DNA from: Pegea sp. RAD2-039
Lineage: Eukaryota; Chordata; Thaliacea; Salpida; Salpidae
Assembly: GCA_034620365.1 (NCBI GenBank)
Contig: JAQGEQ010000048.1
Coordinates: 62,001 to 126,000 of the forward strand
Direction of reading: 5' to 3'
Length of the DNA stretch: 64,000 bases
Shown here: one piece after another, positions 1-10,805 of the stretch
Numbering within the stretch: the stretch's first letter is position 1
Layout of the letters: each line of letters begins with the position of its first letter
Notes under the pieces: generated by a model
Seen by the model: the letters and a program-made list of their open reading frames with translations, nothing else
Databases searched by the model: none
What the model was told of the DNA's origin: nothing
Made by a program: the position numbers and the translations under genes

Positions 1-886
1 CAAGCTCTGATAGTTTTTCATTTGCTTCTTTTTCCAGCCTCAATTTTTCATCAAAAAACTAAAGTTTGCAGTAATTAATATTTGGTAACAAAATTATAAT
101 AAATAAAAACCTTTTGTTCCATTCGTTGCAAAGATTGTTTGTGATCTTGGTTGGTTTGGTATAGATTTCCACGAATGTCTTCTAGCTCCGACTGCATCTG
201 AAGTCTTTTTCTTCGAAAATCTTTTACCATTTTCAACTCTCGTTGAATTAATCGAACTTCAGTCGATTTTTCGACTAGTAGCTGCTCCAATGATGAGATT
301 CGGCTTGTGAAGTTTTTCGTCTTTTATAAGAGATGATTTTAAGATTTACAAAGATAAAGAGCTTTACCTTACCATCTCTTCTTTTTCTAAACTTGTTTCT
401 TTTTTTACATCTCGAATTAGTTGGCTTAATTGAGCGATCTTTCACAAAATACCTGATTAGAAGTTGATTACCGCCCAGACTTTGTTTACCTGTTCATCTT
501 TGATCAGATCTTCCTTTTTCAAATAAGTGATCACTTCAATAGTGTCTCTCTCTGCTTGATACAAAGTATCATGAAGTTTCTCGTTCTCAGCGGCAACCTT
601 TCGACAATTCTCTCTGTTGTACAAACCCACCTATCGTAAATGCTCAAACGTCTTTTTACTGTCTCACTCACTTAAATTCATTTCGAGATCTCTCACTAGC
701 TTCTAATTTCACATTCATCAACTGAGAGTTAGCGATCGCCGACGCTAATTCTACATCTTGATGTTTTGGCGGTTTACTTTCTTTCTTCTTTTTTCTAAAG
801 TAATAAAACATCGAATCATGACACCACTAATAAAAATGTTATCAACAAAAAACTAACCCATCTTTTTTTCCTTTTTTAGGTGGCAT
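1..886 (-). CDS. BBOF1: BBOF1-like basal body-orientation factor (5' part, gene runs off left edge)
   Basis: Coiled-coil protein of motile-cilium basal bodies and axonemes. Exons read on the minus strand: 858-886 (ATG at 886, start MPPKKGKKDG), 672-794, 490-630, 373-438, 111-320 and 1-58, the last cut by the window edge. The N-terminus is lysine-rich; from the second exon onward it is charged heptad-type sequence. The stretch ELKMVKDFRRKRLQMQ (exon 111-320) and the following FDEKLRLEKEA are the segments I recognise from BBOF1/CCDC176. Exons 373-438 and 111-320 are exact codon multiples. The junction between 672-794 and 490-630 is one base out of phase: exon 2 ends AA before gtgagt where AAG is needed, and the intron would be only about 41 nt. 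A lost G (AAGgtgagt) would repair it. JHY lies upstream on the same strand, 335 bp away. Confidence 0.8.
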
Positions 887-1175
887 CTTTACATTATTTT
901 ATTAATTCAAACTTCCAGAAGCAAAATATTCAGCATTTTTATTTCAATATAAATCTACAAATGATTAGAATTTAAATATTGGCTTTCAAATATAAAACTG
1001 ATAATTCTCGCTTAATAAAAACAATTTTGCTAAATATAGAAATCAGTAGACACAGTTATCAAAAGCAAACAAGTTCAGCCTTAATTTTGATAATCAAATC
1101 AAGACCATTGAACATAAAGAAAAGAGAAAAAGAAAAAAAACATTTCAAATGACAGATATCTTTTTTAAACAAAAG

Positions 1176-1181
1176 TTTATT
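1176..1181 (-). terminator. Poly(A) signal of the JHY-like gene
   Basis: AATAAA on the minus strand about 40 nt past the JHY-like stop codon. It implies a short 3' UTR ending before the BBOF1 start, so the two genes are probably separate transcription units. Confidence 0.5.
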
Positions 1182-1221
1182 AAACAAATGAAAGGAACAA
1201 TTGCCAAGTCCTCTTTATTCG

Positions 1222-3771
1222 TCAAAGGTTTACTTGTTTAGCTGTCAAATGAGCAACAATTGCTTTTTCACGCTCGTGACGTTCACGAAGTTCACGAATC
1301 AAATCGATGTTGACATCTTCACCGTCAGTAGAATGTTTCTGGCGGTTGATGACGTCATCCTTGCTGACAGTGAACGTGGAGCTGCTTCTACGCTTTGTCT
1401 GACTCCCATCCATATCTTCTTCTTGATTCTTTTTGATTATCTGAGGAATTTTCGAATGTATGTTTTGCTTCTCCGAAATCACTGCTACTAATTTCGGTTT
1501 CGGGACTTTTTTCGCGTAGTTAAGAGCTCGTTCACGACCTTCTTTTCGCTTTGCTATCAACTCATTTTGCTCCGGCCGATATTGAGGAATTTTTGAGACT
1601 CTTTGAATTGATCTTGGTGAAGATCGATCGATCACTTCTCTGTGCTGCATACGGACTCGGTCAGAATACTTTTTAGCCCTGGTCGACTTCTCTGATTTCT
1701 CTTTAGCTGCTGACAGGTCAGGTCCCAATCCTCCTAGCTTCACTTCTTTCTTGAAATTGCGATAATCGTTCAGTGTGTATGTCTTGTAATTAGTTTTCGG
1801 ACTTTCAGGTGATCCAAGATCCTTTGAAGTAGGAATTGGAGGTAAAGGGAGCTTCTTGGGAGCAGTTTTTTGATCTTCTGCTTTTCTTGATTCCTTTTCG
1901 TCATCAGGGAGTGGGTTAGGAGCGGGATACATATGATGAGATTGATCGTGAAGAGCTAGGTGCGGAGGATAGATGTATCCTCCATTAATCGCTCTCATCT
2001 CACTTGAAGAGGAGAGATAGGGATTGTAGATATTTCCATTGTAGGGAGTAGAAGGGAAACCTGGATAAGAAGGGATTGGATAAGGATGAGGGAAAGGAGG
2101 ATACATGTAAGGGTTCATTCCCCTTTGATCAATTTTGTTGGGAAATGAGTTGTTGGCACGTAACTCGTGTGACGTCATATCTCGTGGCGGTAGTGACGTC
2201 AAAGCATAATTAGGATAGTGGAATAAATAAGGTGGGTAGTAATTATCTGACGAAGAAAAATGGCTCGGTGAGAAACTGGCCTGTGATAGATCTCCACCAG
2301 CTGATTCAATCTCCTCATTTCGCATTTTTTCTGCTTTATTTCCATTTCTTACTCGCTTCAAACGTTGAGCTTGTTTCTTCCATGCTTGTTCTGCAGATAA
2401 ATTCAAAGCCATCTCTTCTACTTCTACATTTTCAGAACTTTCACGTCTTCTTCTCTGCAGATTTGCTTCCGATTTTGCTATCCTCAACTCCGGAAGATGA
2501 TATTGCTCATTTATTGCTGAACTGGATAAAGCTGTAACTTTCTGCTTCGCTTTTGCTGCCCGTTTTGCATAAATCTCCAAATAAGATGCAGAGCTACTTT
2601 TTTTTCCAACTCGACTTCGATTTTTTTCAATATAATCTTTTGATCCAATCCTCATCTGCTGACTCTTAATATTCCTCTTCTCTTTATCATTAATTGTTTC
2701 TAAATCTGTAACTTTTCCAAAGATCTTCGATGTTTGCTGTTTGTACTGACCAAAAAATGGTTGCTGGACAGTCTGATTGGGTTTAATTTGTCCCCTACCA
2801 ACTGGTTGTTGGCCTCTTTGGTCGCTGACCATTTGTCCCATAGCAACTGGTTGTTGGGCTCTTTGGTTGTTAACTATTTGTCCCCTAGCAACTAATTGTT
2901 GGCCTATTTGATCGCTGACCATTTGTCTCCTAGCAACTGGTTGCTGAACTTTTTGGTTTCTGACCATTTGTCCCCTAGCAACTGATTGTTGGGCTCTTTG
3001 GTCGCTGACCATTTGTCTCCTAGCAACTGGTTGCTGAACTTTTTGGTTGTTGACCATTTGTCCCGTAACAGCAGATTGATCAGCTTCTTGGTTGGTTTGG
3101 TGATGGTTGTTAGCAACAACTTGTTCTGCTTCAATCAACTTTTCTAACTCCATCTTCATCTTTGCATTTGTAGCTTCCAATGACTTCTCATCTTCATCTT
3201 TGCTAAAATCTGATTCATCAACTTCATGCTTCATGTTGTCATAGTAACTATACTCAGTGTTGTCACCAAAGCCCATGATGTCATCATCATAATCATCTTC
3301 ATAAATGTTCTCTACAGGTTGAAGAACATGATTGTTGAGGGGCTTATAGTTATATCTGAGGTCAGCATAAGGATCAGATATCTCCTCTTTCAATGCATCA
3401 TAAGAAGATATCTTTTCTACATTTAAAGAATCTTCTTCAGATATAAGGTCCATCTGTTCAGGTGTTGTTAATGTATCATCTAGTGAATCACGTGTGCTGT
3501 TAAGCAGGCTAGCTTTTTGTAGCAAGTGAGGTAAAGGGTTTCGATTTTCAAGTGAGTCATGTAAATTATCTGCTGTAAATTTGCTTTTTGTTTTCTGTCC
3601 AGTTTTTGAAATTGCTACAAACGTCTTCTTTGATTTTTTTTTATCTAAATCTTCTTGATCAAATTCACCATCACTTAATTTTTCCAGACTGAGATGAAGT
3701 TGAGCTTGAAGACTATCTGTCAGCTCATTTGCATATGTATTTTTAAAAATATTTTTCTTGTTTATGCTCAT
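1222..3771 (-). CDS. JHY: JHY-like ciliary protein (single exon, 849 aa)
   Basis: Homologue of JHY (junctional hydrocephaly protein, C11orf63), needed for normal motile-cilium axonemes in vertebrate ependyma. One uninterrupted ORF of 849 codons with stop TGA at 1222-1224. The C-terminal third carries the family hallmarks: YTLNDYRNFKKEVKLGGLGP near residue 665, followed by a basic helix, and the terminal DLIRELRERHEREKAIVAHL. The N-terminal half is acidic and low complexity. Residues 234-338 are seven copies of a 15-residue Q/V-rich repeat, and a Pro/Tyr-rich segment follows near residues 530-600. The lack of introns is notable beside multi-exon neighbours; a retrocopy cannot be excluded, but the frame is intact and a poly(A) signal sits just past the stop. 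Confidence 0.78.
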   Translation of the reverse strand: MSINKKNIFKNTYANELTDSLQAQLHLSLEKLSDGEFDQEDLDKKKSKKTFVAISKTGQKTKSKFTADNLHDSLENRNPLPHLLQKASLLNSTRDSLDDTLTTPEQMDLISEEDSLNVEKISSYDALKEEISDPYADLRYNYKPLNNHVLQPVENIYEDDYDDDIMGFGDNTEYSYYDNMKHEVDESDFSKDEDEKSLEATNAKMKMELEKLIEAEQVVANNHHQTNQEADQSAVTGQMVNNQKVQQPVARRQMVSDQRAQQSVARGQMVRNQKVQQPVARRQMVSDQIGQQLVARGQIVNNQRAQQPVAMGQMVSDQRGQQPVGRGQIKPNQTVQQPFFGQYKQQTSKIFGKVTDLETINDKEKRNIKSQQMRIGSKDYIEKNRSRVGKKSSSASYLEIYAKRAAKAKQKVTALSSSAINEQYHLPELRIAKSEANLQRRRRESSENVEVEEMALNLSAEQAWKKQAQRLKRVRNGNKAEKMRNEEIESAGGDLSQASFSPSHFSSSDNYYPPYLFHYPNYALTSLPPRDMTSHELRANNSFPNKIDQRGMNPYMYPPFPHPYPIPSYPGFPSTPYNGNIYNPYLSSSSEMRAINGGYIYPPHLALHDQSHHMYPAPNPLPDDEKESRKAEDQKTAPKKLPLPPIPTSKDLGSPESPKTNYKTYTLNDYRNFKKEVKLGGLGPDLSAAKEKSEKSTRAKKYSDRVRMQHREVIDRSSPRSIQRVSKIPQYRPEQNELIAKRKEGRERALNYAKKVPKPKLVAVISEKQNIHSKIPQIIKKNQEEDMDGSQTKRRSSSTFTVSKDDVINRQKHSTDGEDVNIDLIRELRERHEREKAIVAHLTAKQVNL
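2758..3072 (-). repeat. 45-bp tandem coding repeat, seven units
   Basis: Seven in-frame 45-bp units inside the JHY-like ORF encode a 15-residue motif of the type VARRQMVSDQRAQQP. Positions Q-M-V, N/D-Q and Q-Q-P are best conserved; units alternate between MVSDQ and MVNNQ forms, which suggests duplication of pairs. It is a minisatellite that keeps the reading frame. Confidence 0.85.
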
Positions 3772-6700
3772 CTTGTTAGCTAATGAGCATTCTTAAAATG
3801 TAATCTACAAAATAATTTAAATTAGATCTTAGATAAAATTTTGCTGAACTAAATTAAGTGTATTCATCACAATTAGTAACAAAAAATCGACTTCCTAACT
3901 TAAAACAAATACTTAAAACTCAAAATGGAATAAAAAGGATCTAAAGCATTTTTCAATGGCTAAATATTTCATTATGTTCTAGAGGATGCAGAATTGATAG
4001 AAAAGTTTCATCAAAGTTTTATTTTAAAGATTTTACTGCTTAAATGAAGAATTTTATTTTTGAACTATTTATTTATGATTAGAAAATAATTCATTTTACT
4101 ATTAGAATACTAATTTAAATCATTTTTAACATTATTTGAAGAATTTATATTTAAATTAAACTTAAATACAAGTTTTTTCAAAAAAAAAAATTTGCAAAAT
4201 TCACAAAAAAATTATTTTAAATAAACCAAAAATTTTCATACAATATTATTTCAATATTTAATTCAGAAAATAAGAATGTCTTAATATAAATATCTAAACA
4301 TTAAACTTCTAAAAAACACCTGTCTCACGGTAAATATTTGCTGTAAATTATGTTGCTATAACCACAGTGTTTCTAAAAAATAAATGAAAATAAATTCTAA
4401 AAAAATATTGTAAAAGATGACACAAAGTTTAAATTAAATTTTCAGTAACATTATCTTAGACAATTTAAAAGTAAAAATATGAAAAAATAGCAGTGGAAGC
4501 ACCGCAAGGTAAATTTAATGTAATATTGTGAGATCGTATTTAAGATTGTCAGGATATCTATAAAATAAATTATGAAGTTATCACAACGTTTCTAGAGCAA
4601 GACATATTTCTTAATAATTTCTTAACCTGTAAAGTAGATTGTTTGAAAATTTAAAACCTTATTTTACTATTCAAGCCTATTTTAAATTTACTTAGCTTAA
4701 TGAGATGTAACATATTGTGAAAACAATTCCTTCCAAAATTTAAATTAATATATTTTTCTTCAACTTGCATACAAGCTGTAGTGGCTTATTTTAAGTACAT
4801 GCCCCACTAAACATCCTGAAGTATTAAGAAAATATTTAATTACGTGGAAAAAGCAAGTTATGAAAAATACTAAAATTGATTTTTTAGTGGAATTTTAGGT
4901 ATTTTATGTACAGCATGGTGGTAATAATACGGTAGATATGATAACTTAAAAACTATTAACTTTAATAAACCTCGAAAAATTTAAAACTGCAATGATGCTA
5001 TAATTGATTTATTACATCACTTACCTGTCTGAATATTTTAATTGACAAAGTAGAAATTTTGGTATAGATATACCAAATGATAGCAAATAAACAAATTCTA
5101 ACTTTCAACTCGCATATTTTTATCCTAAAAAAGTTTAAATTTGTTTTATTGCAGCCAATAACAAACAAGAAACTATTATGTAAAGTTTTTAAAAACTTTA
5201 GAGGATTACAAACGACTTATAAACTGTTTTAGGTGTACTATAGCTAACATTTCTTACTGGATTGTTATTTATTTTCTCCGAGTTTCTTCGTTTTTGATAA
5301 ACTTAATTTGATGCAAAAATCTTTTATTTTTTGTGATGAGCTGGTGAAATATCTTATCAATGAGCAAGGATAAATAAAGATGATATGTTAAACAGATCAA
5401 TATATTTTACTTACACCAAATGTAACCTGTTCTTATCTTTATACTTATCAAGATATTTTATCGAAAGCAGACTTCTTAAATGTAAATCAAATTTAGATAT
5501 TTCAAGTCACATAAACTAGTTTATTTTTACTGAAAAGCTTTTAAGTATGTCAGTTCCAATTGAAGTCTATTGACTGATCAATTAAAATATACATTTTATT
5601 TTTGGTTGCTTAAATGAAAACTTAGATAAAGTTTGCAAGTAAATCTAGCATTCTATGTTAGAAATATTGCAATTAATGAATCGCATAAGACTAATAATTT
5701 ATACGAGTCAGTGAAACAGGTCAATTCAATCTACAATTCTTTATACATTTTTATACCAAATGCTATTGATTTGGAATTATCGATTTCAATATGCACCTTT
5801 TTTATAATTTCAATGTTAGCTTTTATAAGATCTTAAAAACCAAATTTGAATCTCTTGCAAAGACCTTACATGTCAAAAAGTGAAGAAAATAGTAGCTATT
5901 TGGAATTGATGATCAAATATAGATTTAAAATTAAGACTTCTAACCTCTTTAAAATTAATTCAAAATACTTTAAATAAAAAGAGGAAGTAGTTTTTACAAT
6001 GCTTAGCGAGTTTGGTGTAGTATTTCATCAGATTAAGTTGCATTATTGTAAAAGATGACGAGATATTTTTAAGACTTAAAGTATAACATGAAACATTTTA
6101 ATACTAAGTAACTAAAAACTATTAAAATGTAAAATTTAAAATAGGTTTTTTGAAACTGTAAACCCATTCAGACTTTTTATCTTAAAAAAATTAAACCTCC
6201 GTATACGATTTTCAAGAAGTAAAAATACAAAAACTTAGTTTTTTGCAAAGCTTTTTCATCTAGCGTTTTCAAATAGTTTTATCAATAAATTTTTAATAAC
6301 TGTACTGTAGAGATGTTTATAATTGTTTATTTCGATTAATGACAATATTTTAGTTTAATCTATCTATGCTTGTTATCGTTTCGAACCATTTGGAATGTTG
6401 AAAGCAACTTAACTATTGACTCTTTTATTAATATAAGTGAATCAGAATCGAAACTTATTACTAAGAGCAAGCAATTTCTATGGCATGCGCACTTTACAAA
6501 AAAATGCAGTTATAACAGAAAGTATGTTATCAAAAGATATAAAATAAAGTTTGTAGTTGAAAGGTATAGAATGTAGTTATAAAAGAACTGAAACTAATTT
6601 TATCATTAAACTCCGTAAAACTTTGTAAGAATATAACTTTTACACTCATTGGCAGTAGATAAATACAATTTTTAAAAAGTGAAGTTATCTGGCTTCGGTA

Positions 6701-6849
6701 ATAAGTTATTAACTATATTTTCATCCAATGAAGAAAAAGATTTCAACAACAAAAATTACTTGTTAAATCATTAAAGTAAGAATTTGCAAATTTTTGAAAA
6801 ATACTAATGAGTTTTTTCGAAAAAATCAATAGTAATGTTTTTCTAGTTA
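3772..6849. other. Intergenic AT-rich stretch, nothing recognised
   Basis: Upstream of the JHY-like ATG. Very AT-rich with homopolymer A/T runs. The short ORFs here (for example 5633-5836 and 6370-6576) have biased, low-complexity translations and no splice-linked continuation. I see no RNA gene or mobile element. Confidence 0.5.
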
Positions 6850-7990
6850 AGAAGGAAAATACCCCTAGCGGAAGTATCCGTTAAGTCAGCTATAGATTAC
6901 TACTACTATGATAGCTATCATCAAGTAGTTGTTTGTATGTAAGCAACTTAGCTTTGTAATATAATACTCAAAATCTGTTGACCATTACTAGCAAATAGAG
7001 TATCATCAAGTAGATGTTTTACAATCTGTTTGGATACACTAGTCGCTGAAGGAAGCCTCCAAGCAACTTTAATCTTCTGGAGCAAAGCTTGTCTGAATGA
7101 CAACAATTTATTGACTTTTTTGTAAATCATTGTCGCCCATCAACATTTTACTAAAGTTTTTGCTCTATATAGAGTTTAAACCACCTTTCTAGCATTTGAT
7201 ATCAAATTTATTTACGCAATCGTAAAAATTATTTTATAGGTCTTAAAGATACACAGAAAGTACTTTTTATCGAGTTCAAAGCTAACTCATAAAATTTTTG
7301 GTAAAATCTCTGCAATCCAAACTAAGATAAAAAATTCAGCTAATTATTGAAATAGCCCAAATAATCCTAATCTAGTGAATAATAAACTTTCAAAACTTGT
7401 CAAAAGTTATTGCCTTTATCGATAAGATAATTAGAAAAATATTATCAGTAACAAAAACTAAAGTTGGAAGAATAAAAACGGGATTAAAATGGAAGATTTG
7501 AAAGTAGAAACAAAAATATTTTGAAAAAAATCCAGTTTCCGAATAATTTGGCCAGTAACATTCAGTTGACTTTTCGTTCATGGAATTCTTCAATGTCCCT
7601 CCAGATCTCAACGATCTGTTAATTGTCCACAAAAAGAGGACTATGACTGGAAATGGGAGCATCGATCTGCATCACTCGCTGGTCGACGTTCTCTGATTGT
7701 AATAAATTGACTTCAAAGAGTCTCGCAATTCTTCTCAATCAGGATACAGTGTGTCTAGGGATGCAGGTACTATTCAGAAAATGAGTTTTCATTCCCATCT
7801 TAGTCAGAACTTTTCAGATTCTTGGCAGCTCTTCACTTCATTTGAGTCCTTCTACATTTTCCATTTTTTGTCCGCCTACTTCTAGGATGCCAATTTGCCA
7901 GACTTCGCTAGTACTGAGTACTAATTTAGCAAAAAAGGAAAATGAATTAAGTTACAAAATGAAGGTGGAAGAACAAGAAGTTGAAAGAAA
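6850..7990. other. Composition island with coding-like fragments, possible decayed gene
   Basis: This stretch is less AT-rich than its surroundings. On the minus strand, 6948-7130 reads as a 60-residue fragment with mixed composition. On the plus strand, about 7575-7985 gives serine-rich and then charged fragments in shifting frames, broken by stops (around 7700-7870 one frame reads SRNSSQSGYSVSRDAG). I recognise no family. The pattern fits a pseudogene or an old mobile element, but chance is possible. Confidence 0.3.
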
Positions 7991-8859
7991 GTTTGGTTGT
8001 TGACCAATTAACTCCTGATCTGTAAGTTTTAGTTTCTTATAACACTTGTGTTTTGGTTTTTATTAAATCTTGAGATATAAATCAAACACTTATAAAAAAA
8101 ATTATATATTTTATCAAGACAAATTATCTTGAAGTGATTCGATTAAAAGTATTAAAGATAATGCTTTTAAAATAGTACTTCTGTAAAGATGTTGAGATAA
8201 AACTTTTGTTTTACTTTTCTTTAACAATTTCAACAAAAATAAGTTTTTATAATTTTCATGATTCTTTCAAATTACAATCAAAATTGATTGAAGTGATAAA
8301 ACTATATTATTTATTGCATAAAAATGAATGAAAAACTTATAAATTATATTTAGTTAAACATAAATTCAATATTTCATTTTCAAAATAAGTTTTGAATTTG
8401 TTTGAAAAGTAACACTATACTGAAAAGTTGTTTTTAAATAAATTTCATTATATTAAAATTCTTAAAAAATAGTTTTAATGAAAACAGTAATTGTCTGCTG
8501 CAAGTTTATAAAAAGAAAAGCAAATTTAATTTTACAATAATTTTGAAACAAACTATCCCAAAGTGTTTTGGGAAATATCAAAAAGAGGATTTAAATAGCT
8601 TTATTTAAGTTCTATGCAAAAATGAATTGAAAAACAGTTCCCTTTGTCGTAGACTGCTGAGTCTAAGCTTTGAAAGTTGTTTGAAAATAATCAGAATCTT
8701 TAAGCTTAATTTATTTTTTTTTTATTAGGCACTTGATGAAAAGTGATTACCAATTTGCAAGGTAGCTTAAGTGCAGTGGGAAATATTTGCCACTACACTT
8801 ATGTATACCTTGTGATTTGATAATCTCTACCAGAATTATTAACAATTTTATATAAGAAT

Positions 8860-9085
8860 ATGGCAGCTGCAGTAAGTTTCTAACTTGAAGACTAACGCAT
8901 CGAGCTTAAGATAAAAGATTCTTTAAGCTCGGTGACGATAGTATCCAAGATAGCAATCAAACGTCGAAGTAACTTTGGAGGAACGAAACATTATTCGAAG
9001 GCGTGGTCTGAAGGAGTGACTAAGTTTGTGTTTGCCTTATATATACTTTTTAATGCACATACACTGCGCGCGTTTTATTAAAAGT
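8860..9085 (+). other. Second composition island with a short inverted repeat
   Basis: ATGGCAGCTGCA followed by gtaagt near 8860-8877 looks like a mini first exon. From about 8925 one frame stays open for some 45 codons (TIVSKIAIKRRSNFGGTKHY...). GAGCTTAA near 8898 and TTAAGCTC near 8921 form a short hairpin. No homologue recognised; it may be part of an unannotated exon or an old transposon. Confidence 0.25.
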
Positions 9086-10805
9086 AATTTCTTGATTTCA
9101 TAACATAATTTTAGAAATAAGTAATTAAGTAATATATTTTAGCCAAAGAGATAAATATTGGCCTGATTAAACTTTATTTATATTTTATATAAATACAACT
9201 TATTGCTAGAAAATAAAAATTTTATTTTAAAGTAAAAGCACTTTCGTGTGATACAAAAATTTAGTCAGATTATTTCTATCAAGTATTATTATTGTGATAG
9301 CATTTATAATAATCAACACCATTATAAAATTTCATTTTGAAAAAATTAATTTGTTAAATGTGTATTTTTATTCAACTGTATTATCTCAAAGTAAATGTTT
9401 AAATTTTCATCTCCAGTTTAAAATATTTGAATCAATTTGGAAGCATTATACAGTTTTAAGATTTTGAAAAGTGTAACATAAATAATAGATTCTCAAAAAA
9501 ATTGCTAAAGATATTTTGTAATTTAAATATTGCAAAAAGTTAACATTTCTAAACTGTAATTTGTTTAAAACAAATTTTGAATATTAAGATTTTTGTGGAA
9601 ATTTTATCTAAGGCTGAAATTGAAGACAAAGCTGGATACACTTTTATTTTTAACATTATAAACATCTTTTTAAAAGACTTTTAAAACAACTGACAAATAT
9701 AAATATTAATGAGTTCAATAATTTGATTTTCTGAAAATCTTTTTACTTTAGCTACAATAAACTGGTAATATAACATCATTTAGTTGTTATATATAACAAA
9801 TATCAATTACATAAAAGTTAAATCAAATTTGTTTTCATATATTTTGTTTGATTTAAGATCTAAGCTTTAGTTTTGCGTTTATAGAAAATCTTATCAGCAT
9901 TTTGTCGCATGAATGTAAAAATAAAAACGTAAAAAGTAGTTTGATGCTTGTCTTTAAATTTGAACCAGCTTATTTTATTTTTTATTATATCTTAAACATA
10001 TTTTGGTATTTGCAATATCAGTCTTTAGCTGAATTTTTAGATAGTTTTATAAACTTTTTATCAAAACGTTTTATACCATAGGTATGTGACCTAAGGTTTT
10101 TATTTGTGCGGTTTCTAATTGATAATACAAAATAGTTGACAAAATGATAAGCTTATGTAGTTTTTGCTCTGTTTTCTATTTAAAAGAATATAAATTTGTG
10201 TTTTTAGATAGGATGCCTCAGTAACAAACACATAATTTCCTTGAACATTTCTTAAAACTAGAACATTTTTCTGTTTATTTGAAATATTTATCCATTATGA
10301 TATTTTAAATAATCATCTAAAAATAATTGATGGTTATTCAAATACATTAGAAAAAGAATAATAAAAATACACTAAAAATATTTTTTTGAAGAACTTTTTT
10401 TGTTTTAGGTTTTTTAGCAAAAATCTCAAAATAATTTAACACTTTTTTTAACTTTAAACTCGATTATCAAACATTTTATTAATAAGCCATTTTTGTCTGA
10501 TACTTTGTTATACAACTAAACATCACATGTAACTATTGATATGAACTTTATGTTACTATATTTTGTGATTTTTCAAAGCATTCTTAATATAATTTTCTTA
10601 AAATTTATATTTTGGCTATTCATCTCAAAAATATTAAATAATCAGCAACATTTTATTAAAATAGTTTTACATAAGTTTGAATTAAAAGAAACAACCATTT
10701 TTGTTCTAAATTAGTAAAATTAAAATTTTAACTTTTATTTAGATTATTCTTGGTTACAAGTGTTTAATATTAAACATATTTTAGTGCTGTAATTACTCTG
10801 CTATT
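9086..10805. other. Intergenic AT-rich stretch, nothing recognised
   Basis: Upstream of the JmjC gene start. Only A/T-rich sequence and short, biased ORFs are visible. Confidence 0.5.

Noticed and set aside
1201..1491. Plus-strand ORF of 96 codons
   Set aside because: Antisense shadow of the conserved JHY C-terminus.
2232..3426. Several ORFs on both strands within the JHY-like exon
   Set aside because: Other-frame shadows of the 849-codon frame and its tandem repeat.
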